DNA from: Wurfbainia villosa
Taxonomy: Eukaryota; Streptophyta; Magnoliopsida; Zingiberales; Zingiberaceae
Reading direction: 5' to 3'
Assembly: GCA_025175895.1 (NCBI GenBank)
Contig: CM045989.1
Span: 23,863,928-23,927,927, forward strand
Length of the DNA: 64,000 bases
Part shown: in pieces, positions 10,484 to 21,254 of the stretch
Position numbering within the stretch: the stretch's first letter is position 1
Layout: the number at the start of each line of letters is the position of its first letter
The notes under the pieces: model-generated
Seen by the model: only the letters and a program-made list of their open reading frames with translations
What the model was told of the DNA's origin: nothing
Databases searched by the model: none
Program-made: the position numbers and the translations under genes

Positions 10484-11600
10484 AAAACAAAGTAGTTTAA
10501 GTTTGAACAATCTAGTACTAAGACGAAGTGAACTGATAGTAAGTTAGGGAAACTCTTCAAAGTGCATGTCTAGGAAGTGGTTGTTGCTCCGATATCCAAG
10601 AAGGTCATGTGCCTTGCCATGACCTGGTGCACTAAGTCGAGTGGAACTGACTGAAGCTAACTCACTAAGTCTTTGACTAGTTAGACCAAGGCTTAGTCCA
10701 AAGTGAATCAAGTACTTGATTCCTTCATTAACTTTGTCTAGGAACTGGTCGTTGCTCCGATATCCAAGAAGGTCATGTGCCTCGCCATTACCTGGAAGTC
10801 AATGCTAGAAAAGCCTACTTGACTAGCTTGAGCTAAGCTTGAATCAAACACAAGTTTAAAAACTTTTAAATTGCTCATTAAAATCAATTAAGATAAAAAG
10901 AAATCCTCATCTCACAAAACCCATAGGATTAACGTATATTGAAAATCTAGATTGGGTGAGATGATTTAGAATTTATTCAAGCTTAATTAGTTTAATACAA
11001 TTCACTTAACTTAACAACTTACTTAGTAACTTTACTTAAACTTAACCTAACTTAACAAATAAACTAAACTAAACTTAATTGATCTACTAAACTAAACTTA
11101 ATTAACCTACTAAATTAAACTTAATCATCTAATCAATTCAATCCAACCAATTTAATCAACTCAAATCAATTAAGTAAATCAACAAAATTAACCTAATAAA
11201 ATCAATTAAATCGAATTAAACATAAAAATTAACCAAAATTAAAAATACCCGAATTCAGTCGACTGGAGTATTTTTAGTCAACTCGACAAGAGTCGACTAA
11301 ATCAGCTTCAGTTGCCTTCGAGCCTCAGGAAGGTAAAACGCGACTTCAGTGGACTAAAATGGATTCAGTCAACTGAAATGAAATGGTAGATAAAGTTTAG
11401 GCGGCGAAGTAAATGGTAAAATTAATTATAGTCAACTAAAACAGGCTCAGTTGACTCTAATTCAGTCGACTGGATCCCGTCTATAAGAACAGCGCCAAGC
11501 CATGCCAAAACGATTCGCAGCCACCATAATCCACTGTGAAACCCCTATTTTCAGCCTTCCGAAGCATCTAGGTCATCATATCTCTTTAAAATCATCCATA
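10484..11600 (+). other. Element R spacer between gag and env-like ORF
   Basis: No coding sequence is visible where pol should be. The stretch holds a 60-bp direct repeat (10568-10627 and 10736-10795), a low-complexity run rich in TTAACTTAA and CTAAACTAAAC (10980-11230), and several CAGTCGACTGG-like motifs (11255-11475) like those in the LTRs of this group. Confidence 0.6.
10568..10795. repeat. Pair of 60-bp direct repeats
   Basis: The two copies, 10568-10627 and 10736-10795, both contain GTTGCTCCGATATCCAAGAA followed by GGTCATGTGCC and end CCTGG. They differ at only a few bases and are offset by 168 bases. Confidence 0.85.
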
Positions 11601-12446
11601 ATGTCGAGGTAATAAGTCTAAAACTTTAGTTTCAATTACTTTCAATAAATATTGAATAATTGTAATTCAACTAGGGGTAAAAGAAGAGCTGTTGAGATTG
11701 AGTCATCTGATATTAAATTCCCTACTGAGGAGCATAGGATTAGATTTGAGAACACACTTTATACTCCTATGCCTACTAGGTACATTAGCAGATCATTTTT
11801 TAGTAATTCAAGTATGCTTAGTATGAAAGTCATAACACATTATGGGTTAGAAAAATTGGTTTATTGCAAAAACTCTATTAACATAGACTTATGTGCAGAG
11901 TTTTTCAATAATTTTAGTAAAATTGATGATCTTGCATATTCGACTAGAGTACAGGGTAAGTATTTTGTTTTTACCCACTCTATATTGAGAGAGTATCTAG
12001 GACTCATGCATTCGTCATGTCCGGTTGCATGCTTTCCATCCACGGAGTTACCGTACAGTGACCTATACTCGCATATTACATTAGATAGGATACATATGCA
12101 TCTATTTGGTGAGGAAAGAACTCCCTCTGTGAGTATCTTTAGTTCCACTAGACTCAGAGTACAGGACTATGCCCTGTACCAAGCCATAGTGAACTGTATT
12201 CTGCCACTCACCACTAGGGACATTGCTATAATGCACCCTTATCACTCATTTTTACTTTTTTTCACTTAGTCATAGATTAGATTTAGACATTAGTTTATAG
12301 ATGTTCCATTCCATCATTCATTCTAGGTCAGTTACTAGCAGGAAGGCACATTTGCCTTATTGGCATGTCATCAAATCCCTCTTAGCTACATTAGGATTTG
12401 ATGTTACCATAGGTAACATCAAACAATTTACTGAGTATGAAATGAT
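11601..12446 (+). pseudogene. env-like ORF of element R, 5' part
   Basis: The protein resembles the extra ORF found after pol in SIRE and Athila elements (plant transposon/ATHILA ORF-1-like domain). Support comes from FPTEEHRIRFENTLYTP, GLEKLVYCK and AEFFNNFSKIDDLAYSTRVQ, followed by YLGL and a later KSLLATLGFDVTIGNI segment. An ATG at 11601 is separated from the main frame by 66 bases that could be a GT-AG intron. The frame breaks at 12267-12269 and shifts before resuming near 12301. At 12446 it is interrupted by a solo LTR. The function of this ORF in plants is unproven; calling it env reflects its position, and I see no clear fusion peptide or strong membrane segment. Confidence 0.65.
11609..11674 (+). 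other. Possible 66-nt GT-AG intron in env-like ORF
   Basis: ATGTCGAG is followed by GTAATAAG, and TTCAACTAG precedes GGGTAAAAG. Joining 11608 to 11675 keeps the reading frame of the downstream ORF. The segment is AT-rich. A 66-nt intron is at the lower limit for plants, so this is a suggestion only. Confidence 0.35.
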
Positions 12447-13509
12447 TGTTGGTGCAGGGGCACTAGATAATCGAACCTGTGTTTTGATTATGGCAAAGAC
12501 ACAAAGTTAAGTTTATATCGTTATCTCACGAGCTATCGAGTGTACAGAAAAGTATTAAAGCTGGAGCTGAAGGCTAGCGACACCCGGAGGAAGCCGTGGT
12601 GGTCGGGCGACACTCGAGTGACTTCGGAGGGAGCCGAAGGAATCGAGTGGAAGGCCAGAAGCAAGAGCTACTATCGAGGTAAGCTCGTGTGAGTGAGAGA
12701 TTGTAAGGTCGTGTCCTCTTTACGGGGATGACCGTAGGCGACGATCCGACTAAGACTTCCTGTGGAAGGTCTAGGTCGAGATCGGACGGTTAGAAACCAT
12801 CGTATTTATCATTTTCCGAGCTAACCTCTTGCTGCAGGGGAAGTGGTTAGGCGCCGATCACCGGACATGGAGCGATCGGCGATGCCCATCACGATCGGTG
12901 ATGGGAGGCATCGATCGTGATGGCGGCGATTCGACTTTGCGCTAGGTCAAAACGGATAACGTTTGACGCGGCCACTTCGCGATAAAAATTTGGAAAAATT
13001 CATGATCCGTTCCAAAGAAACAGGAGACAAATTCAGAGGCTAAAGTCTATAAAAGGAGGGGAGGATTCATCTCCAAACAACATCAATTTTATTCATCAAG
13101 TGCTCCTACAACGCCAACGCTCCAACACCGTCATAACGCCGACGCGACGCCAAGTTCCAATCTTCTTCGTTGGCAGCAGATTCAAGTAATATTTTTGATA
13201 TTGTATTCTTTGTTTTTCTTCATAACGAGGTGAGGTAGGCTTGTTGCCTCATCCTCGTATATTCGGTTTTGTGATCGTTGTCTCCTACCTCCAACGAGGA
13301 GGAGACGTTATAGTGCTTTGCCCTCTGTACGCGGTCTAGGACCGATAGGGCCTTGGAGTAGCAACCGCCGGGTTGTGAACCAAGTAAAATAAACGTGTCA
13401 TTTTATTTTCCGCTGCTTACTCGCTTACTCGTGCCTTAACGAACGATTACGAACGAAAGATTTTCGATCGCTATTCACCCCCCTTCTAGCGACACTTTTC
13501 GATCCAACA
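12447..13509 (+). mobile_element. Solo SIRE-like LTR (1063 bp) inside env-like ORF
   Basis: The insert begins TGTTGGTGCAGG and ends TCGATCCAACA, and is flanked on both sides by ATGAT (12442-12446 and 13510-13514), a perfect 5-bp target duplication. It has a TATA-like box at 13047-13056 and the GGTTGTGAACCAAGTAA and CTATTCACCCCCCTTCTAG sequences of SIRE LTR ends. No internal region remains, so it formed by recombination between the two LTRs of a former full element. Confidence 0.92.
13047..13056 (+). promoter_or_regulatory. TATA-like box in solo LTR
   Basis: TCTATAAAAG lies about 460 bases before the LTR end and agrees well with a plant TATA box. Confidence 0.6.
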
Positions 13510-13926
13510 ATGATAGGTTCTAGGAAGTTTGGTTTAGCAAAAATAGGTCTAGATGAAAATAATATCCTAGCATGGAAGAGAGATGGACCTCAGCCCCAGC
13601 CCTAACCTGAGCCAGAGCAAGAGCATGAGCATGAGCCAGAGATTGACCCCAACTACCACTCCGAGTCTGAGCATCAGGAAGCCCCAGGATTCGATAATCT
13701 ATCACCTTTTCTTGGGATTCCAGCACCTCCTACCGTAGAAGAAAGATTATCCAGATTGGAGGATGTGATGCAGCGCCAGGAGCAGCATCATCTTGAGATG
13801 ATGCAGATATTGCAGGCGCAGAGAGAGGATCATCGAGAGATGATGGAACTTCTTAGGTCTTGGGGCATGAGTCATCCACCTCATCCACCTCCATCTTCTG
13901 ACTACGAGTATTTTGGGAAGTCATAG
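13510..13926 (+). pseudogene. env-like ORF of element R, 3' part
   Basis: The frame continues after the solo LTR in phase with the upstream part. It includes IGSRKFGLAKIG, a Pro/Glu/His-rich tract (about 13590-13680), and a predicted coiled coil from EERLSRLEDVMQRQEQHH through REDHREMMELLRSW, ending with a proline-rich tail and a stop at 13924-13926. One in-frame stop lies at about 13605. The coiled coil near the C-terminus is a feature reported for SIRE env-like proteins. Confidence 0.65.
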
Positions 13927-14717
13927 TTGGTCGTAGAATTATTTTGGAAAAAATTCTATTTTTGGAAAGTTTCCTAATTTGTTAGGAAAATTCCAAATAT
14001 AGAAATTGTGTAAATTAGGAAATTATATTTTTTAAAATATTTGATCAAGAGAGATTAATTTGGAAATTATTTCCTAATTAATTGGATTTTCTTGATAGGT
14101 ATTTGTATGTGACTAAATTGGAAATTGTTTCCTAATTTAATTTTGGAATTTTGATTTATAGAAATCAATATTCTATAAGATATTTTATTTCTGAAAATAT
14201 TTACCAAATAAAATATGAAATTAAATTCGGAATTAATTTCTTATTTAATTAGAGAATCATGATTTATGGAAATCAAGATTCTAAATCATATTTTATTTCT
14301 AATATATTTCCTAGATAAAATATAATATTAAATTCGGATTTAAATCCTTATTTAATTAAATAATCATGATTTATGAAATCTAGATTCTAAAATATATTTT
14401 ATCTTTAATATTTTTTCCTAGACAAAAATATGATATTAAATTTGGAAATTATTTCCTAAATTAATCAAGGAATTTTGATTTATGGAAGTCAAATTCTTAA
14501 TCATATTTTTATTCCAAAATAATATAATGACAACTATGACATAATCATGTCATATCACATGTCATATAGTATGCCATGATTAGATGTATTTTGTCATGCG
14601 TGTATTGTGACATGTCATCATATATGTCATGCGTGCGATGTCATATAGGTAGAACATATGCATGAGGATGAGACCTAAAATCCTTATACAATTTTTAAAG
14701 TTTATACCTACCGTTAA

Positions 14718-14898
14718 TATGGTAAGAATTAGAGTCTAATTTCTTGTTTGAGTTGTTGGCCCACATCAAGCTCAACCTGAACATAGATATGTTTGAACCA
14801 TAGAGAAACGATCTCATGATTAACGGATTGACTTTAACTTGAAGCATTACCTTGTTGACCTCACGCCAAGGTCAATGTGGATAGAGATAAAGTCGGGT
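14718..14898 (+). other. Two further leader stem-loops in N
   Basis: At 14718-14800 arms around TTGGCCCACAT pair as GAGTTG with CAAGCTC plus outer bases. At 14826-14898 ACCTTG pairs with CAAGGT around TTGACCTCACGC, and outer parts GACTTTA and TAAAGTC also pair. They align in order with the JK set. Confidence 0.6.
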
Positions 14899-15016
14899 GA
14901 TATACATTTGATGTATACTTGTTAATGTTTTAACAACCTGATATTTATGTGAACATTCAAATAGTTGATAGCATAATGTGATAGTTACATATACGCGATA
15001 TGTAATCGGTATACTT

Positions 15017-15088
15017 GATACCTACCACTATAGCTAAGAATAGCTTGTTGGCCTAACGTCAAGGTTGTTCTTATCTATAGTGGATATC
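15017..15088 (+). other. Long stem-loop in N leader
   Basis: The left arm includes CCACTATAGCTAAGAA and ends CTTG; the right arm begins CAAG and includes TTCTTATCTATAGTGG. The arms pair over about 28 bases around a 12-nt loop TTGGCCTAACGT. It corresponds to the JK stem-loop at 44044-44115, where different bases also pair. Confidence 0.7.
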
Positions 15089-15240
15089 AACCCACTCAGA
15101 GAAAACCTACTATCTCCCGAATTCAAAGTAAGGGCTCTTGAATTCGAAAAGTGAGTGAGAGCCTAATATGTAAATTGTTTACATATCAAATCATCTCTCT
15201 TACATTCTTGATTTTGTATTTCTAGGTTAATCATTTGATA

Positions 15241-16413
15241 ATGTCGTCTGTTAATCTGCATTCGATTTTGGAATCGAACAAACTAACTAGGCCTAACTTC
15301 TTAGACTGGTTTCAAAACTTGAGAATTGTTCTCAAGGCTGAGAAGCTTGCCTATGTCCTTGAAAAGCCTCTTCCCAACGGTCTTGAACATGATGCAACTC
15401 CGGACCAAATGTTGGCCCATCAGAAGCATACGACTGATTCTGAGCTTGCCAGTTGCATAATGCTAGCAACGATGACTCCAGAACTACAAAAGAAGCACGA
15501 GCATATGGATACATACATGATGATTAACCATCTTCACGAACTCGTCGATGAGCAATCGAGATCCGAAAGGTTCGAGGTCTCGAAGCTTCTCTTTAGCTCG
15601 AAGATGGAAGAGGGTTTATCTGCAATACAGTTTGTACTAAAGATGAATGGGTACATCGAGCAGCTAGGATCACTAGGGTTTGCGATGGATCATGAATTAA
15701 GTATTGACTTAATTCTGCATAGTTTTCCCAAGAGTTACTCACAATTTATGATGAACTATCGGATGAACAATCTTGAATCCAACATTCTCGAGTTGATCAA
15801 TATTCTCAAGACTGTAGAACCTTCTGTGACTATAGAATAGAAGACGGTGATGTTGGTTGACTCTTCGAAGAAAGGTTCTAACAGGAAGCCAAAACAACAG
15901 CCAAAGGGGAAGAAGAAGAAGGCAAAGACTAGAGAGTCAATTCCAAAGGGCACATGCCATCATTGTGGCAAGATGGGTCATTGACGAAGGAATTGCAAGA
16001 TCTATCTTGAGTCTTTGAAGAAGAAGCCGGCATCTGATGCCCCATCCTCTTCAGGTATCTTCGTTATTGACTGTCATGCGATTTCCTTTGACGCTTGGAA
16101 ATTGGATATCGGGTGTAGCTCACATATATGTAATAACATACAGGGGCTAAAGGATAGTAGAAGACTTGTCAAGGGAGAAGTGAATCTGCGAGTCGACAAT
16201 GGAGCAAAGGTTGTAGCTATCGCTGTCGGAACATATTTGCTGAAGCTTCCTAGTGGACTTGTCTTAGAAATGGACAATTGTTATTTTGTTCTTGTATTAA
16301 TAAAGAACATTATTTCTATTTCTTATTTAAATAGAAAGGGTTGCCATTTGATGTTTAGTAACAATTGTTGTTATATAACCTTAAATGAACTTTATGCAAT
16401 GGTATCTACATGT
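15241..16413 (+). pseudogene. gag and protease region of copia element N
   Basis: ATG 15241 opens MSSVNLHSILESNKLTRPNF, a TNT1-94/Copia-like Gag of the UBN2 type. The first stop is at 15838-15840. The frame continues with a lysine-rich tract and a CCHC knuckle CHHCGKMGH, in which the next codon is TGA instead of the usual tryptophan, then NC at the end of the knuckle. The protease region carries KLDIGCSSHI where the catalytic triad normally reads DTG, so Thr is replaced by Ile. The frame ends with a shift near 16405. Gag would package the element RNA and protease would cut the polyprotein, but neither can be made whole. Confidence 0.88.
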
Positions 16414-17470
16414 TAGATACATCCAGTGACGTATTCAATATCGAAGCGAGCAACAAGCATGCTCAAAAGGATGATCAGTTAACCTCCTACACGTGGCATT
16501 ATCGCCTTGGCCATATAAGCAAGAAGCGCATGTCAGAGTTACACAAGAGTGGAATTCTAGAATCTTTGGAATTAGATTCATATGATACATGTGAATTATG
16601 CTTACAAGGCAAGATAACAAAGCTGCCCTTTTCTGGAAAGGGCAAGCCAGTGGAAGAGTTACTTGGTCTCATACATACTGATGTATGTGGACCAATGTCA
16701 ATTCATGCTCAAGGAGGTTACAACTATTTCATTGCCTTTATCGATGATCACTCACGATTTGGGCATGTATATCTTATGAGATATAAATCTAAAGTCTTTG
16801 AAAAGTTTAAAGAATTCAAAAATGAAGTAGAAAAATAACTTGGTAAAAGTATTAAGATACTTTGATCCGATCGAGGTGGCGAGTACTTAAGCGAAGAGTT
16901 TTAGGACTATCTAAGGGGCAGTGGTATATTGTCTCAATGGACTCTGCCTTATACACCGTAACATAACGGTGTATCGGAAAGGTAAAATCAAACCTCTTTG
17001 GACATGGTGAGATCGATGATGAATCATGCAAGTCTTCCCAAATCCTTTTGGGGTTACGCAATTGAGACAGCTATTCACTTGTTGAATAGAGTCACGACTA
17101 AGGCGGTCTCTACTACTCCATATCAGATATGGAATGGTAAGAAACCCTAGTTGTCTTATTTAAAGACATGGGGATGTCCTGTTTACGTGAAGAGGACTAC
17201 ATCAGACAAGATGGATGTTAAGTCTGATAAGTGTCTATTTATTGGATACCCAAAAAAAATGAGGGGTTAACAATTCTATCATCCCTTGGAACAAAAGGTG
17301 TTTGTTTCAAGGAATACTATATTTCTAGAGAAAAAGTTTCTCTTGCAAGAAAACAGTGGGAGTCAACTTGAACTTGAGGAAGTTTAAGAAACTCAAATAG
17401 ATACTAAAGAGATGCCTATACCAGAACCACAGTCGATTATTCATGATGATGAGATAATAACTAAACCTAT
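16410..17470 (+). pseudogene. pol of copia element N, part 1 (integrase)
   Basis: One frame with several stops (for example at 16836-16838 and 16864-16866) covers the GAG-pre-integrase zinc site (WHYRLGHIS...CELC), the integrase core with LIHTDVCGP, SDRGGEYL and GVSER, and the C-terminal part with SFWGYA and FIGYPKKM. The catalytic D, D and E are visible. It ends where element H enters after IITKPI. The remaining pol sequence resumes at 54442. Integrase would insert the cDNA; this copy is nonfunctional. Confidence 0.88.
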
Positions 17471-17614
17471 TATATATGAGAGGTGTCCTAAGGCAATCGC
17501 CTTATGGTTGTACCATTTATTTGATAAATGAAGATTCACTATTTGAGTGTACATGTTTTCATGTATTTGATTGGATCTTAAACTCATTTACTAAATATCA
17601 GCAATACGATTCAC
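17471..17614 (+). mobile_element. Element H 5' LTR, first part
   Basis: TATATATGAGAGGTGTCCTA matches the reverse complement of the JK LTR ends (47322-47345) less the first few bases, so H's outermost LTR bases are altered. It breaks at 17614 where gypsy element G entered, and continues at 29148. Confidence 0.85.
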
Positions 17615-19039
17615 TGTCACACCCCGAGAGCATACCGAGCCGAAAATCAAACGGACGACATCTCCCCTGTACGTGGCAACATTTCGGGTTAATACAAGGC
17701 CCGTAGGCCCACAATAACAACAATATATACATATATGAAAACAACAACCACACAAAACACAGCAGAAACATGATACAATAACATCCCAACCTACACACAT
17801 GCATACCGGTATGACTAAGACCAGAACATAAAGAAAACCTCGTCAAAACCCGCATCAACATGTGCGTACATCACATAATACATAACATCACGAAAACTCC
17901 GAATACATAACAAGACATACGGAAAATCCAACACAAACACGGAAGCCTCAGAGCTGAGATGAGACGATGTCAGTCGGCGGTGCTCCAAGCCGTCACGAAG
18001 ACTTCTACCTGTTACCTGGGCGACAGAAAAACTCAGAGTCCGTTGGGGTGGTGAGTAAAACTCAGCAGGTAATAGAAAAACATGTATATATGCCATATCA
18101 CATGTATTTTCAACAACATACTCTAGAGGTACAACAGGTATATCAACATAGTATATAAATACAATCATATACCGTCTAACCAAATAAACAACATAAAAAT
18201 GCAGACATACCTGAAGTCTGCTACGCTACTCTGATCCAACCTAAACATATATCTAACATATATATATATAACAGGAAGAGTAGATCAACTCACAATATAC
18301 TCTAGCTACAGGTCAAGGTATCTAATGGTCTGTCCAACCCATAGTAGTATCCGACACAATCGTATAACAAATGCAAGAAACATGCATGAATATGATGTAC
18401 ACCCAAATGCAGCAATCATAGTACAATCAAATGCAACATCACAATAATCATATATATATAGACCGCATCTATATATATATTAATCTCAACCATCCATATA
18501 TATATATATATATATACATGCATATGTGTATATATATATGGTAATATGCAAAGCGTCATTAGATACGACAATGCAGTATGCATGGTCATGCCTGCTCACC
18601 CCTACTCGCTACCATGACCCCAGTGTGGCCTAGGTGGCACGACATGACAACTGTCCCAACTCACACCAACCACTGCTATAGAGTGGCCGAGTGGGCAGTA
18701 TGATTAAGTAGCATATGAGCGTAAAGAGCTCGCTACACAACGGAGGTCCCTACTACTGGCCACTCCGACTAACACTACCAATGAGTGGTCGAGTACCACG
18801 CACCCAGGACAATTGCACGCAACTCTAACTACCACCGTCTATAGTGGTAGAGTGCAGCACAACAGATGCTCTGCCCTCATACGAGTTACTCCTCGGGGAG
18901 CGCTCTGGGAGGCAAGATGACTGACGACTCTCTCAACCCCAAGGGAGACTATGTCCTCAGAATGCATGCATATGACATAAGTATGCTGTCACTCATACAA
19001 CCATCTACCACAGACTCTCTATTCAAAAAAGAGTCGTAC

Positions 19040-19207
19040 CAATATGATCAATACACTCTCTATCCTGTAGAGAGTCATACTCAACTGATCGACGCACTCT
19101 CTATCCTGTAGAGAGTCGTACTCGACTGATCATAACTCTCTCTCCAATAGAGAGTTGTACTCAACTGATCGATGCACTCTCTATCCGATAGAGAGTCGTA
19201 CTCGACT
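19040..19207. repeat. Palindromic tandem repeats in G 3' LTR
   Basis: About four units of roughly 40 bases carry CTCTCTATCCTGTAGAGAG or variants such as CTCTCTCCAATAGAGAG and CTCTCTATCCGATAGAGAG, separated by TCGTACTCAACTGATCGA. Each unit can form a small hairpin with a six-base CTCTCT/AGAGAG stem. Confidence 0.9.
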
Positions 19208-20179
19208 ACTCATATCAAGCTGGGACCACCTATCCGCAACGACACACTAATCACCCTTCACTTAACCATTACACAACTCATGGTTGGTAACAATATGCAA
19301 TATACGGGTATTAGAAATAAATCCTACATTTAGGGCATTACCTACCCACAGATTACCTTTTTGCCAATTTATAAATTGGGTCATCACCCGTACTAACATT
19401 TACACCCTACTAAACATCTAGGTCAATTTACATCACATCTATAACTCCTAAATCATGATAGGGTATATGTGATATCAACAATTGAGCATAAATACATCCA
19501 ATGATAAGTTCAAGCATACGATAAATAAGAGTAGAGTCAAGATAATATGAACACCTAACATGCTCATATTTATGTCTAAATCTGAATACAATTACATCTA
19601 CCGGACCAAGTAGGAAATTACCCACCTGATTTGTAGTTCGACTTATTGTATTCACATCTGCAAACCTGCCTCGTATCGAAGTCCAAGCCTAGCTTTCATT
19701 TGCTCGACTTCTTGATCCTCATCAGATCTACTCAACTGCCCAAAAAAATATGATATGTAAATCCACAATTAACACCACTATATTAATGATCACAAACAAA
19801 TATGATTGTTCTCCAACTATATCATTATTAGATCAAAGCTTACCTCCCACAACCAATCCAATAGCCGATCCACAGCTCCAATCCACTGTCAAATTCATAG
19901 ATCGCAGCCCTCATATCACTGAAGTGAAGTCACTAACATAACACAACAATGATGCAGCCCAAACCACCAATCCATGCTCGACGAAGGATGTCACAGTCGT
20001 CCAACCTCCAACTCACAGCCCTCATCGGCAGAAATCCACATCATCCCGCAATTAATTGAACCAAAACAAACATCTTATGAAAAGGAGGAGATGGTTCGAG
20101 GTATACCTGCGATTGGAACCATCCTAGCTCAATTTCAAACACTGCAACCGATCCATGATTCAAGCCTCGGATCATAATC

Positions 20180-20975
20180 CAATAGCTAGGTTTTCTGCCC
20201 AAATCGAATACCAATCGTCGATTCACTCCTCTGCACTCGGAGTTCACAACCCTGGTGGTGTCGCATGCGGGCGGAGAGGAAACCAACGATCGAACACAGC
20301 TCATGGTGGCAACTTGTTGCGATGGTCAGAGGGGCGACCGGAGGAGCCGGCTGGTGCTCGATGAGAAGGAAAAAGGCATCCCAAAGGGCAGTTCGCCGAT
20401 GCAGTAATCGGTGGCGGACAAGAGATGGGTGCCGACTGAGAGAAAGGAGACGATCGCCAGTCCGGTGTGCGCGACGCATAGGGCCACTGGACGTGACGCG
20501 ATCTGCCCAGGAGTCGCGAGAAGAAGTGGATGGTCGCAGGCGGCAGTGAGCCCAGAAAGGGAAGAGTAAGATCCAACGCTGTCGAGATCGGAGAAGAGCA
20601 AATCCAGTGGCGAGTGGGAAGAAACGACAGAGATCTCTCGGCAAGGACAGTCGCGATTAGGGAGAAGCTCGTGATGCCAGCCTCTTCAACTCGCGGCGGC
20701 GATGCTCTAGGGCACGACAAGCGGGCTCGGCATTGATGGATCGGGATTTCCAGGCTGCGGTGTCGAGGCAGCAGTAGATCTCTCGCGGCGGCGGCGAGCG
20801 ACGGGGAGGCGGGTCGATAGACGCAATGTTGCCGGTCGCGAGGAGAAGATGCGGCGGAGGAATCGGGAGAGGAGAAGAGGAATCGCGTGGTGATGAAATG
20901 GAGAGAAGGGGAATCGTGGAAAGAAAAGAAACAGTCGCATGCGTTATGAAGGGGATGGGTCGGGTTTGGCATTGA
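20180..20975. other. GC-rich block in G 3' LTR
   Basis: This part is rich in CG and GGCG/GATCG motifs, unlike the AT-rich surroundings. Open frames up to 223 codons occur on both strands, but their reading frames are not kept in the other LTR (28170-28960), so a protein is unlikely. On the minus strand it lies downstream of a CTTATAGGGTTTT sequence near 20990-21000 that may serve as a TATA region. Confidence 0.65.
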
Positions 20976-21157
20976 TGCGGATCGGGTTTAAAACCCTATA
21001 AGCAGATAACTCAAACAGGCTTTCCCAAAGCCTATTAAATCTTTCCTAAAAATACCGTAGAAATTCCATTTAATTTAAGAAATTTTTTTAAAAATTTCTG
21101 AAAAATTCCACAACTCAATTTCTTAATTAGCAAGATTTTTTTTTCCGGTATCTTACA

Positions 21158-21170
21158 TTCTCCCCCACAT
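21158..21170 (-). promoter_or_regulatory. Polypurine tract of G
   Basis: TTCTCCCCCACAT reads ATGTGGGGGAGAA on the minus strand, immediately inside the 3' LTR. Confidence 0.85.
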
Positions 21171-21254
21171 AATAAAATTTGGTCCCTAAATTTTGTACTT
21201 ACATGAAAAATTAATTCAGCAAGATTCCGAAATGACCACATGCCTCAAGTGAAC

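Larger units (their letters stand above)
13927..15240 (+). other. Copia element N untranslated leader, LTR missing
   Basis: From about 13932 the sequence follows the leader of elements H and JK (AATTATTTTGGAAA, many TTTCCTAATTTAAT runs, the TGTCATGCGTG region, then GGATGAGACCT). No LTR or primer site stands before it, so N has lost its 5' end at the junction with R. No genes are seen. Three long hairpins lie at 14718-14800, 14826-14898 and 15017-15088. Confidence 0.7.
17615..21157 (-). mobile_element. G 3' LTR
   Basis: It starts TGTCACACCCCGAGAG and ends GGTATCTTACA. It contains short AT microsatellites (about 18470-18540), hairpin-bearing tandem repeats (19040-19207) and a GC-rich block (20180-20975). 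In the first 100 bases three positions differ from the 5' LTR, all transitions. Confidence 0.93.

Noticed and set aside
19040..19207. CRISPR-like array
   Set aside because: Repeats are directly tandem with short, near-constant spacers inside a plant retrotransposon LTR; no cas genes and no unique spacers.
20301..20972. 223-codon minus-strand ORF in the gypsy LTR
   Set aside because: The matching region of the other LTR keeps a different frame, and the product is low-complexity Arg/Ser/Pro-rich. GC-rich composition explains it.
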